In this document: piece by piece, positions 1 through 7,620 of the stretch
Layout: every line of letters begins with the position of its first letter
Numbering within the stretch: the stretch's first letter is position 1
Source: TH-plancto1 sp031431195
GTDB taxonomy: Bacteria > Planctomycetota > Planctomycetia > Planctomycetales > Planctomycetaceae
Direction: 5' to 3'
NCBI GenBank assembly: GCA_031431195.1
Contig: JANPCU010000111.1
Location: 1 to 19,628 of the forward strand
Length of the DNA stretch: 19,628 bases
The notes under the pieces: model-generated
The model's database searches: none
Told to the model about the DNA's origin: nothing
What the model saw: only the letters and a program-made list of their open reading frames with translations
Translations under genes and position numbers: made by a program

Positions 1-296
1 GTTGTGTGTGCGGAGAAAGGCGGTGGTGGTATTGGCTTCCAGCCTTTTTTATTACGTGGATGACGGGCTGTAAGCATATCCCACGAATCAGACAAATCCA
101 TGCGGAGGGATATAGCAGAGACGAATTCTTTCGGGCAAGACAGGTTGTGGCAGGATTCGCCGATCGATCTTGCTGGAAGCGAGTGGGTTGGAATACAACC
201 CATCTGAGCGAAGCCAGCCAGTGGAAAATGGAGTTTCCAGGCGGGCGTTTGCGGACTCACCGGGGCACTGCCCCGGTCGCCACAGGTGTCAATTCC
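1..296. other. Spacer at the left edge, no supported gene
   Basis: The frame of the following gene stays open back to base 6, but the residues it would add have no recognisable domain, and a better start with a Shine-Dalgarno site exists at 297. The only structure I see is a hairpin at 259-277. The window edge may cut off an upstream gene's regulatory region. Confidence 0.5.
259..277. repeat. REP-like palindrome upstream of the first gene
   Basis: ACCGGGGCACTGCCCCGGT is a perfect 8-bp stem with a 3-nt loop, about 20 bp before the chosen start codon. It has no T-run, so it is not a typical intrinsic terminator. It could be a repetitive extragenic palindrome or a hairpin in the 5' leader. Confidence 0.5.
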
Positions 297-3200
297 ATGC
301 TGCAAGCCACACGGACGTGGGTCTCGCGATTCTTGTTCCACCCGCACGCGCTCTCACTGACGTGTGGAGCAGCAGCGGGGACGGCGTGGGTCGCTGTCTG
401 TGCCGTCTACTGGACGGCATTCGAGCCGGTGCCAGCAGCGCGGATCACGTTTGCTCTGGCTTGGTCGCTGACGCTAGCGATCATGTGGACGCCTCGCGTT
501 TCGGGACTGCTGAGCCGTGTCCCGCACTTCTGGCGAGTCGGTGCGGCGAGTTGCGGGCTGGCTCTGTGGCCGACGGTGTGGAAAGCGGTTCTTGCTCAGC
601 GCGAGATGATTCCCCTTGGCTGGTATGCCGGGGAGTGGACCTCGCTCGCGGCGATGGCGATTCCGGCCGTGCTGACTCTGGTGCCCGCGATAGGATTGGG
701 ATGCCTGCTCTGCCCTGCCCCGTCTGTGGACTCCACGGGTGCGCGGAGCAATCCCCGGCCCTCGTTCTGGCTGGGAGTGGCGTTGAGTTGGTGCGTACTG
801 CCGACGACGCTATTCGCGCGGGTCAGTGCGGACCAGGTGTTGCTGGGACTCTCGGCCTGCTTGCTGGTCGGAGCCGGGCTGTCGCTATTTCTGCGCGGGG
901 ACGCGAGTGAGAATCCCTCCTTGGCCTATCCTGCGTTGGGCGAGACGATCGTCGCACGGACGCCAACGTCTGTGCCGCCCGGACCTGGGGGGGCAGGCTA
1001 CGGGCGCGGCTTGATTTCGCTCTTCAGCGCGCTGCTCATCGGGCTCACGTTCGAAGCGGCCAATCGCGCGGCAGAGCAGCTTGCCTTGGAGTCGCTGCCG
1101 CTGAAGTTCTTTGGTTGGGCGGGGTTTCTGACGGGCGCGGTGGTCTGCGCCGGATGGGGCGGACGAAACATCGACGCTCGCGCGAGACTCAGGCGGTCTC
1201 TGCTGTTGACTGCACTTGCGGCTGCGGCAGTGATCATGTGGTTCCCTGTCTGGATTCGTCTGGGGATTTGGTCTTCAGCGAACTTGAGTTCACTCGTCAC
1301 GATCATGCTGACCAAGGGGCTGATTCCGTTTGGCATCATGCTGCCCATCGGGTGTGCCGGTGGGGTGCTGCTGAGTAGCACCTCACGTCGCAGTTTCCTC
1401 CCCCTGTTGATCGGAGCCGGATATGTTCTCGCGACTGCGTCTCCCCTGCCGATGGTCGCGGTACTGCTGGGTGTCACTGTCGTCGCGACTGGGCTTTCGC
1501 TGGCACTCTGGCCGCTCAGTGATTGGAAGGCGATCAACGCTCGCCGGGGAGTGAATCGCCCCGCTGCGGCGCTGGTCGCGTGTGGCTGCCTCGTCGCCAT
1601 CACTCTCAGCTGCCAAGGCTGGCTCAACCCGGCTCGATCGGCCCAGCTGCTGTTCAGCGGCGAGGCGTTCGCGGCAGCGGGGAGCGGGCATGACCTGCTC
1701 ACCATTGAACGCGCGGACCGGTCGCGCTGCCTGAAAACGATCGAGGGCGAGAACGGCGTCATGACCCTCTGGCGGCAACGAGCGAACCAACTGGTCGTCC
1801 GACGAAACGGACTGCCTGCGGGACAGCTGAGTCTCGATCCGGCGTTGGGACCACAGAACTTCTGGTCCATTATGGCGACGGCGGTGCCGATGGTGGTCCA
1901 CGCCCAAGCGGACGATGTGCTGTGCCTGGGAACTCCGGGAGTGGTCGAGATCAACACGCTGCTCGGCTTTCCGGTGCAGTCACTCACATGCGTCGAAGCG
2001 GATCGCGATGTCCGGGCGTTGATCGAGTACGAGGCCACTCTCATGACGACTCCGTCCCGCTTGCAGGACGGTCGACTGGAGTGGATCACAGCCACTCCCA
2101 TGCAGTTTGCGACCTCACTGGCCCCTCGGACTTACGATGTGATTGTCTGTCCCGAGGCCTCCTCCCTCCCCCTGCGATCGCAACCGCAATTCACGCGAGA
2201 GTTCCACGCTCGGATCGCTGGTCACCTGAACGAGGGCGGTCTGTTCTGTCAGCGGATGAACATTGTCGATTTCGGATCGACTCCGCTGATCGACACCTTG
2301 CGGAGCCTGCGGGCGGCGTTTGAGCAGACCAGTGTCATCACCACTGACGGGACCGAGGTGCTGCTGCTGGCGACGAACTCCCCTGCCCCGCTCTTGAATC
2401 CCGGCCTCATCGCGCGACTGGAGACGCCACAAATCCAACGCCTGTGTGCGACTCTGGGAGCGGACTGGTCAGCGTTCACTCAACTCGCATGCGTCCCCGT
2501 CGAGGCTGTCGACGAACTGCTCGCGGGGTCAAGTGGCTCTTCCAATAGCTGCGCGAACGCGCGCTTCACCATGAATCTGGGAGCGGAGACGCTGCGCTGG
2601 GGACCGAAGTGGAAAGAGAAACAAGCACTGTTTGCGAATCGGACAGAGCTGGTCCTGACGGCCATGCATTTGGAGGAAGAGCCCGAACAAGCCTTGGCAC
2701 GCCGGATTCAAGACGCGCAGGAACGAGTTCGTATCCTGACCGAGACTGCCGATGACCAGTGGAGTTACCGCCGCATTCTAAAGGGAGCCCTGAAGGACCG
2801 GCCTCGCACCTCGATCCAGAAGGTGAACAACGAAATTCGCCAAGCGCTGATCCCGGAAGACCAGCACCGCAAAGCCTACATGGTCGCTCTGGGACGTGCG
2901 GCTCGTGAAGAGTTCCCGACACTGGAAGCGATCGAGCGGGTGGAGGCATTCGCGGCCCCTTACGACCCGCTCGTCACCGATTTCGTATCATTCGAGGTGG
3001 CCCACCTGCTGGGCCGGATGAAGGTCGCTGATCCGACCCGCGAGTACCAGCACTGGATGCACTGCATCACTTATGCCCCCGGAAACGATCGGTCGGTCCT
3101 CCCCGTCGCAGCTGCGCTCGATCTGCTGCGGCGTAACCCGGAGATCGTGCCCGATGCCACTTGGCGCTGGGACCAGTTCAGTCAACTGCTGGATGTGATG

Positions 3201-3503
3201 CGAGTTCGCTGGGCCGGTCGCTGGGCCGGTCGCTGGCAAGCCGAGACGCCATCGCGGTTTGAGGCCGCTGACATGCAACGATCGAGCGAGGCCGTCACGG
3301 CGACGTTGTCCACGATGGATGATTTGGCAGCCGAGGCCGGTGTGGATCGCGAAACCTGGAAGGTCCAACGACGAATCTGGGAGGAGTCACTGGTCACTCC
3401 GACGCGGGCTCGTCAAGTGAACCTCGCCCCTAAAGATCAGTTGCTGGAATCGGTCCGGCAGGAATGGATGCGGCGGAATCGCGAGCTCGCTGAGCCGAAG
3501 TGA
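297..3503 (+). CDS. Integral membrane protein with degenerate spermidine-synthase-like domain
   Basis: The predicted protein is 1068 aa. The first 450 or so residues are dominated by hydrophobic helices (about 10-14 membrane segments). A soluble Rossmann methyltransferase-like region follows: a beta-hairpin section, then a nucleotide-binding-like strand and loop LCLGTPGVVEIN near residue 540, an acidic residue after the second strand (CVEAD), and YDVIVCPE. This order matches the spermine/spermidine synthase fold found fused to membrane domains in many bacteria. The usual glycine-rich GGGxG motif is degraded, so polyamine synthesis is doubtful. About 330 mainly helical residues follow with no family I recognise. 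The ATG at 297 is chosen because AGGTG lies 8 nt upstream; a GTG at 6 would add 97 unconvincing residues. A 12-bp tandem duplication (3207-3230) gives RWAGRWAGRW near the C-terminus. Substrate and role are unknown. Confidence 0.75.
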   Translation: MLQATRTWVSRFLFHPHALSLTCGAAAGTAWVAVCAVYWTAFEPVPAARITFALAWSLTLAIMWTPRVSGLLSRVPHFWRVGAASCGLALWPTVWKAVLAQREMIPLGWYAGEWTSLAAMAIPAVLTLVPAIGLGCLLCPAPSVDSTGARSNPRPSFWLGVALSWCVLPTTLFARVSADQVLLGLSACLLVGAGLSLFLRGDASENPSLAYPALGETIVARTPTSVPPGPGGAGYGRGLISLFSALLIGLTFEAANRAAEQLALESLPLKFFGWAGFLTGAVVCAGWGGRNIDARARLRRSLLLTALAAAAVIMWFPVWIRLGIWSSANLSSLVTIMLTKGLIPFGIMLPIGCAGGVLLSSTSRRSFLPLLIGAGYVLATASPLPMVAVLLGVTVVATGLSLALWPLSDWKAINARRGVNRPAAALVACGCLVAITLSCQGWLNPARSAQLLFSGEAFAAAGSGHDLLTIERADRSRCLKTIEGENGVMTLWRQRANQLVVRRNGLPAGQLSLDPALGPQNFWSIMATAVPMVVHAQADDVLCLGTPGVVEINTLLGFPVQSLTCVEADRDVRALIEYEATLMTTPSRLQDGRLEWITATPMQFATSLAPRTYDVIVCPEASSLPLRSQPQFTREFHARIAGHLNEGGLFCQRMNIVDFGSTPLIDTLRSLRAAFEQTSVITTDGTEVLLLATNSPAPLLNPGLIARLETPQIQRLCATLGADWSAFTQLACVPVEAVDELLAGSSGSSNSCANARFTMNLGAETLRWGPKWKEKQALFANRTELVLTAMHLEEEPEQALARRIQDAQERVRILTETADDQWSYRRILKGALKDRPRTSIQKVNNEIRQALIPEDQHRKAYMVALGRAAREEFPTLEAIERVEAFAAPYDPLVTDFVSFEVAHLLGRMKVADPTREYQHWMHCITYAPGNDRSVLPVAAALDLLRRNPEIVPDATWRWDQFSQLLDVMRVRWAGRWAGRWQAETPSRFEAADMQRSSEAVTATLSTMDDLAAEAGVDRETWKVQRRIWEESLVTPTRARQVNLAPKDQLLESVRQEWMRRNRELAEPK

Positions 3504-3670
3504 ATCGCGATACTCCCACATCCGGCTCGGAGATGCACATGGGCCGGTGGTGTGGAGTGGAGTGTCACCACGCCGGGCGATCGCCCGGTGCGCGTGTATC
3601 AAGAAAGTCGGCCGTCATTCCCCTCGGAGATTCCGTTGCGTGGGATCTGTTGGGGAATCAAGCCGAGGAG
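3504..3670. other. Spacer downstream of the first gene
   Basis: I see no credible gene. Short frames run through it on both strands but look like chance. It contains the palindrome at 3573-3588 and ends at the left end of the MITE-like element. Confidence 0.5.
3573..3588. repeat. Perfect 16-bp palindrome, REP-like or terminator-like
   Basis: CCGGGCGATCGCCCGG is perfectly self-complementary and lies 70 bp past the stop of the large membrane protein. No T-run follows. It could be a repetitive extragenic palindrome, a factor-independent hairpin at the 3' end of the transcript, or a protein-binding site around the CGATCG core. Confidence 0.5.
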
Positions 3671-3800
3671 TTATACCTCACGCGGGCCAGATGGAGGCGT
3701 ACGACGGACGTCCTCGTCCGTCGCTCCCCGAGTTTTTTACATGGACGGACAAGGATGTCCGTCCTACGAAATGCCTCATTTCTCTCCGCGCGAAGTATAA
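3671..3800 (+). mobile_element. MITE-like element, copy A (130 bp)
   Basis: Terminal inverted repeats are TTATACCTCACGCGG (3671-3685) and CCGCGCGAAGTATAA (3786-3800), matching at 13 of 15 positions. Between them are two strong hairpins: 3702-3710 with 3715-3723 (9-bp stem, TCCT loop) and 3743-3750 with 3757-3764 (8-bp stem). A second copy lies in reverse orientation at 13933-14063 with the same ends, the same hairpin order and nearly the same length. There is no coding capacity, so movement would need a transposase in trans. Target-site duplication is not obvious; a TA target is possible from the TTATA ends. The right end abuts a truncated gene remnant exactly. Confidence 0.8.
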
Positions 3801-4176
3801 TGGTCGTTTCGACGCGCAGTACGGACCCTTGCTTGTCGTACATCTTGATCGAATTGCTGCCGACGCGGTGTTTGACCCGCACGCCTTCGGGGCGGGTCTT
3901 CAAGTCGCTGACGACCTCGCCTTGAAAGTGGCCATTGATCGTTCCCGAGGCTGTGGTCTTGTAGCCCAGGAACCGCATCACCTCGGAGCTGCCAAACGTC
4001 GTCATCGCCTGCTGGAGCAGCCCGGGGTAGAGCGACCGCAAGGCCGCCGGACCGCGAAACATCTCATCGCTGGCCCACTCGGTCTCCGCAGCTGACCAAT
4101 CATATTGCAGCGGTCGATCCCACCCATTCAGCACGCCGAGAATCTATTGTTCGTGCTGTGTGATAAACTGTTTCAC
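3801..4176 (-). pseudogene. Decayed remnant of a conserved hypothetical gene, cut by the MITE
   Basis: Read on the minus strand from a GTG at 4176, the remnant begins VKQFITQHEQ, hits a TAG, then continues in frame ILGVLNGWDR and joins directly to a later part of the protein (YDWSAAETEWASDEMF, then MRFLGYK, GEVVSDLK, GVRVKHR, NSIKMYDK, GSVLRVETTI). From memory, these blocks belong to a widespread uncharacterised family of roughly 400 aa in Planctomycetes, Acidobacteria and Verrucomicrobia. In intact members GWDR and the DWS block are separated by a long stretch, so an internal deletion is inferred. The reading ends exactly where the MITE terminal repeat begins at 3800, and I find no continuation on the far side. 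Nonsense codon, deletion and truncation together make it clearly non-functional. The family's function is unknown to me. Confidence 0.65.
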
Positions 4177-4385
4177 GCTATCAGTCCTTCGAAGGCGATG
4201 GCGTTGAACACCACCAGCCTCTCGAAGACCGACACCCCTTTCCTCAACTTCGGTTGCGGCAGAGCCGCGCTGTGCCGTCGCGCGTTTCACATTCTTCACT
4301 CCCGCCAGCAGTCGCTGTGGTCTGAATCGTGGTGCCTCGTGTCCTGGGGGTCTGGCTTCGAGAGCAGTGCCCACTTTTCGGATGC
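4177..4385. other. Spacer between gene remnant and MFS gene
   Basis: About 210 bp with no supported gene. It is the region 5' of the decayed gene on the minus strand and 3' of the MFS gene. No terminator hairpin is visible. Confidence 0.4.
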
Positions 4386-6095
4386 TCACACCAGTGAGTC
4401 CTGAGGATTCACGGGCGACTGGTTCAGTCGGCCCTCCCACCAGAGCCAGGTGATTGCGGCCCCGATCAGCGGCAAGCAACCCACCAAAGCCAAGCCCGCG
4501 TCGAAGGGGCCGATCCAGGGCTTTTGGCCAGCAGTGACCAACTGGGCGTTATAGTCTTGCGTCCAGTCGATCAGGCGTCCGTAATACTTGTGCATCGGGG
4601 CGGTGACGAGCCAAGCGATCGTGCCGAGCAGGCCGGTCACTTTGCCTTGGTGACTACGGGAAAGATCCTGGCTCCAGGTGTAGTAACACGGGAACAGCCC
4701 GAGCAAACCACCCGCGATCACCAGCAAGACTCCGAGCAGCAGTGGCCCCTGCGGCAGCCAAGGGATCAGCAACGAAATCGCACAGCATGCAGCGCACCCG
4801 GTGAACACAATTCGCCGGGTGCGGCTCACCGACTCGCCCCGGTTTTGCAACCAGACCGTCGCGATCCCGGCGAGCAAACAACCCACATCGGTGGCTCCGT
4901 TGAACACGGCGGTGAAGGTCAGCCGCTGGGCCTCGGTGTAGCCCCGGCCCTGCTCCAGAAACTTCGGCAGCCACGCTCGGAACAAGTGCCACGCGATATT
5001 GATCGAGATGACCACCCCGATCATGACAAAAAAACGGCGAACGAACGTGTCATCTTCGCCCCGATCATTCCCCATTCGTCCTGCGGCGATGACCAGTAAC
5101 ACCACGAGCAGTAAAGGCTCCGGCGGCATCCACGGCAGGTACAGGGAGGTCGAGGCACAGGCGACACCCCCGACAACGGCGATCCACCATGTCCGAGTGA
5201 CGGTTGCTCCTCTTCCTTGGAGCCAGACAGTGACGATCCCGGCCAGGATCGAGATCATGCTGATGGCGACATGGGTTCCCGCAGTCGCTGAACTCTGTGG
5301 ACTGGTGTTGTCGCCTCGTACTCGGGCATTGTCCCACCCATCGAGTAATGTCGGCAGCCAGACCCGGAGCAGGTGTCCGGCCACGAGAATCGCGAGCATG
5401 GCCCCGATCCGCACCAGAAACCGCTGGACGAAGGCATCGTGCTGGCTCTCGCCGCTGGCGTTTTGGCCCGTTGTCTGAGGATTCCCGGGAGACAGATTGA
5501 CATGGTGCGAGACCGCGAACCAGGCCCCGACCCACGCCATCCCCGCGATGCCGATCACCAGAAACGGCATTCGCCAGCTACTTTGGAATTGCACGACCAT
5601 CACCCCAATGACCACCGGAGTAATGACAGCTCCGATCGATGTCCCGCTTTGCAACAGGCTGTTGCCAAACGTGCGGTCAGCCGGACTGAGCAGCCGCTGT
5701 GTGGTCCGGAGGGCGCAGGGCCAGTGCGCCGCTTCGAAGAAACCGAGCAGCACCCGGCAGGCGAGCAACTCGTTGTAGTCACGAGAGTAAGCCGTGAGCG
5801 CCCCCGCCCCTGACCAGAGCAAGATCATCAGCGGGTAGAGCCAGCGGACATTGACCAAATCCGCTGTGACGCCAAACACGATGGCTCCAGCAGCAAAGGC
5901 GAGTCCGAACCCCAATTCGAGGTTGCCGTACTGCTCGTTATTGAGACTGAACTCCTTCTCAATGCGAGGTTGAAGATTCCCCAGCGTTTGGCGGTCCATG
6001 TAATTGAGAGCGCTGGCCAGCAGCAGGACCAGGCAAACTCCCCAGGTCGCTGTGGACCAGCGAACACCTTCCGTCTGGGCGGGAATCGACAGCAT
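4386..6095 (-). CDS. MFS transporter (ACS/hexuronate-like) with internal duplication
   Basis: A proton-linked secondary transporter of the inner membrane. The first helix carries NYMDRQTLG, typical of the anion:cation symporter group that includes hexuronate, tartrate and similar organic-anion carriers; the substrate cannot be read from sequence. The protein is 569 aa, against about 430 for the family. The excess is a tandem duplication: residues 220-339 and 349-463 align over their length, sharing HL-R-WLP, LAGI-TVWLQ-RG, RT, SL--PW-P, PLLL-VLLVIA. Each unit spans four hydrophobic segments, giving about 16 in total instead of 12, with even parity so downstream topology is kept. The start at 6095 is chosen because GAGG lies 9 nt upstream; an ATG at 6200 would add 35 polar residues and an ATG at 6104 adds three. 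It is divergent from the beta-propeller gene. Confidence 0.85.
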   Translation of the reverse strand: MLSIPAQTEGVRWSTATWGVCLVLLLASALNYMDRQTLGNLQPRIEKEFSLNNEQYGNLELGFGLAFAAGAIVFGVTADLVNVRWLYPLMILLWSGAGALTAYSRDYNELLACRVLLGFFEAAHWPCALRTTQRLLSPADRTFGNSLLQSGTSIGAVITPVVIGVMVVQFQSSWRMPFLVIGIAGMAWVGAWFAVSHHVNLSPGNPQTTGQNASGESQHDAFVQRFLVRIGAMLAILVAGHLLRVWLPTLLDGWDNARVRGDNTSPQSSATAGTHVAISMISILAGIVTVWLQGRGATVTRTWWIAVVGGVACASTSLYLPWMPPEPLLLVVLLVIAAGRMGNDRGEDDTFVRRFFVMIGVVISINIAWHLFRAWLPKFLEQGRGYTEAQRLTFTAVFNGATDVGCLLAGIATVWLQNRGESVSRTRRIVFTGCAACCAISLLIPWLPQGPLLLGVLLVIAGGLLGLFPCYYTWSQDLSRSHQGKVTGLLGTIAWLVTAPMHKYYGRLIDWTQDYNAQLVTAGQKPWIGPFDAGLALVGCLPLIGAAITWLWWEGRLNQSPVNPQDSLV

Positions 6096-6199
6096 GGGGC
6101 ACATCCTCGGTAGCTCGTTCTGGTGTTTCGTTGTTATCGGCGATGGCTGATGGAAAGGGAAGCGAGGGGAACATGGCCAAGCCAGCGAATATCGCAGCA

Positions 6200-6254
6200 C
6201 TTGCGGGCGACTGTAGCGCAGAGGTGATCGATGCTACAAATCAGGTCTTGCGGG
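6200..6254. promoter_or_regulatory. Candidate operator in divergent intergenic region
   Basis: TGTAGC (6212-6217) and GCTACA (6233-6238) form an inverted repeat with centres about two helical turns apart, in the 210-bp gap between the divergent MFS and beta-propeller starts. A direct repeat CTTGCGGG occurs at 6200-6207 and 6247-6254. This is compatible with a dimeric regulator site, but chance cannot be excluded for 6-bp arms. Confidence 0.3.
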
Positions 6255-6305
6255 ATGAATCGACAGCATTCAGACCTCATCACGATTCCCAAAATGGAGC
6301 TTCCC

Positions 6306-7430
6306 ATGCCGATGCGATGCAGTGTGTTGTTTTGTTTGGCAGTGCTGTCATCCGTTCTGTGTGTTTCGACGACGCCAGCTGCAGAGCCGCCGCGTCGCTT
6401 GTTGTATGTGGCCGTCCCCGGTATCCGGAACTATCTGGAGTACGGAGGGCACGGACTACTGGTGTTTGATATCGATCAAGGACACAAGTTCGTCCGCCGC
6501 ATCCCGACCGGGGGGCTCAATGACCAGGGCGTTCCCGACAATGTGAAGGGGATCGCAGCGTGTGCCCCAACGGGGCGGCTCTATGTCACCACGATCCGCA
6601 CGATGCAGTGTGTCGATCTGCGGACTGATGCGGTGTTGTGGGAGCGGTCCTACGAGGGGGGCTGCGACCGCATGGCGATCGCCCCGAACGGGAAGGTGCT
6701 GTATGTTCCTTCGTTTGAAAAAGAACACTGGCATGTCGTAGACGGGGCGACCGGAGATGTCTTGACCAAGATCACACCGAACTCGAAGGCTCACAACACG
6801 GTCTATGGTCCGGATGGGAAATTCTGCTACCTGGCGGGCCTCGGTTCTCCGTTGTTGACTATGGCCGACACTTCGACACATACGGTGAGTCGGTCCATCG
6901 GTCCGTTCAGCGCCGAGATTCGACCGTTCACCGTCAACGGTTCACAGACGCTCTGTTTCGTGAACATCAACCGGCTGTTGGGGTTTGAGATCGGCGACTT
7001 GAATACGGGGAAGATGCTGCACCGGGTGGAGGTTGCGGGATTCTCACAAGGTCCGGTCAAGCGTCACGGTTGCCCGAGTCACGGGATCGGCCTGACCCCG
7101 GACGAGACAGAGGTCTGGGTCTGCGACGCGACAAACCAGCGGTTGCACATCTTCGATGTGACCCACCTGCCGCCGACGAAACTCGCTGACATCAAAGTTC
7201 GCGATGAGCCGGGTTGGGTGACATTCAGCATCGATGGCAAGCTGGCTTGGCCATCCACGGGGGAAGTGATCGATGTGAAGACGCGCCAGACGGTGACGAC
7301 ACTCACCGATGAACTGGGGCGTGCAGTGCAGAGTGAGAAGTTATTGGAAGTGGATTTCGCGGGACACGAACCCGTCGCCGCCGGTGGTCAGTTTGGAGTC
7401 GGTCGAGTGGGGGGCCCGAAGCCAGAGTGA
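6306..7430 (+). CDS. Secreted YncE/YVTN-type beta-propeller protein
   Basis: 374 aa with an N-terminal Sec signal peptide (MPMRCSVLFCLAVLSSVLCV, then TTPAAE with a likely cleavage after the alanines). The mature part is a series of roughly 40-residue blade-like repeats typical of 7-bladed propellers: LLVFDID, LYVTTIRTMQCVDLRT, VLYVPSFEKEHWHVVDGATGDV, TMADTSTHTV, VWVCDATNQRLHIFDVT, AWPSTGEVIDVKT. Such proteins are usually extracytoplasmic binding or scaffold proteins; no catalytic motif is visible. The ATG at 6306 is preferred because GGAG lies 6 nt upstream and it places the signal peptide at the extreme N-terminus; an ORF start at 6231 would bury it. Divergent from the MFS gene, so shared control is possible. 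Confidence 0.8.
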   Translation: MPMRCSVLFCLAVLSSVLCVSTTPAAEPPRRLLYVAVPGIRNYLEYGGHGLLVFDIDQGHKFVRRIPTGGLNDQGVPDNVKGIAACAPTGRLYVTTIRTMQCVDLRTDAVLWERSYEGGCDRMAIAPNGKVLYVPSFEKEHWHVVDGATGDVLTKITPNSKAHNTVYGPDGKFCYLAGLGSPLLTMADTSTHTVSRSIGPFSAEIRPFTVNGSQTLCFVNINRLLGFEIGDLNTGKMLHRVEVAGFSQGPVKRHGCPSHGIGLTPDETEVWVCDATNQRLHIFDVTHLPPTKLADIKVRDEPGWVTFSIDGKLAWPSTGEVIDVKTRQTVTTLTDELGRAVQSEKLLEVDFAGHEPVAAGGQFGVGRVGGPKPE

Positions 7431-7511
7431 GGCACGGAGTGATCCGGCCTTTATTGCCGATTGCGGGGGCGTGCCGGTGGCGTAAGTGAGGTCGCCCTTG
7501 ACGCTCCGCTG

Positions 7512-7586
7512 GCGAATCATTTCAGGCTGAAACCTTTCGCAACCGAAGAGTTCTGCGGGGGATTGTTTTCTCAGCGAATCATTCGC
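7512..7586. promoter_or_regulatory. Candidate MarR operator and leader of the efflux cluster
   Basis: GCGAATCATTCGC at 7574-7586 is a perfect 6-bp inverted repeat around one central base, 34 bp before the marR-type start codon. A second copy of its left part, GCGAATCATT, lies at 7512-7521. A TTGACG at 7498-7503 could be a -35 box, but no clear -10 follows. MarR-family proteins commonly bind such dyads in their own promoters, so autoregulation is inferred. Confidence 0.4.
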
Positions 7587-7620
7587 CACGGAACCATTCC
7601 CTGCGCGGAGGGGAGATCGT

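Noticed and set aside
6..296. N-terminal extension of the first gene from a GTG at 6
   Set aside because: The added 97 residues look non-protein-like, contain the hairpin at 259-277, and a proper Shine-Dalgarno site precedes the ATG at 297.
3547..4095. Plus-strand ORF of 182 aa
   Set aside because: It is antisense to the recognisable gene remnant and reads through the MITE-like element.
4368..4394. Apparent similarity to 13716-13742
   Set aside because: About 20 of 27 positions match, with no extended alignment; shared words of this size are expected by chance in a window of this length.
4144..4479. Minus-strand ORF of 111 aa
   Set aside because: It overlaps the MFS gene's 3' end in another frame; only its last residues correspond to the remnant's own N-terminus.
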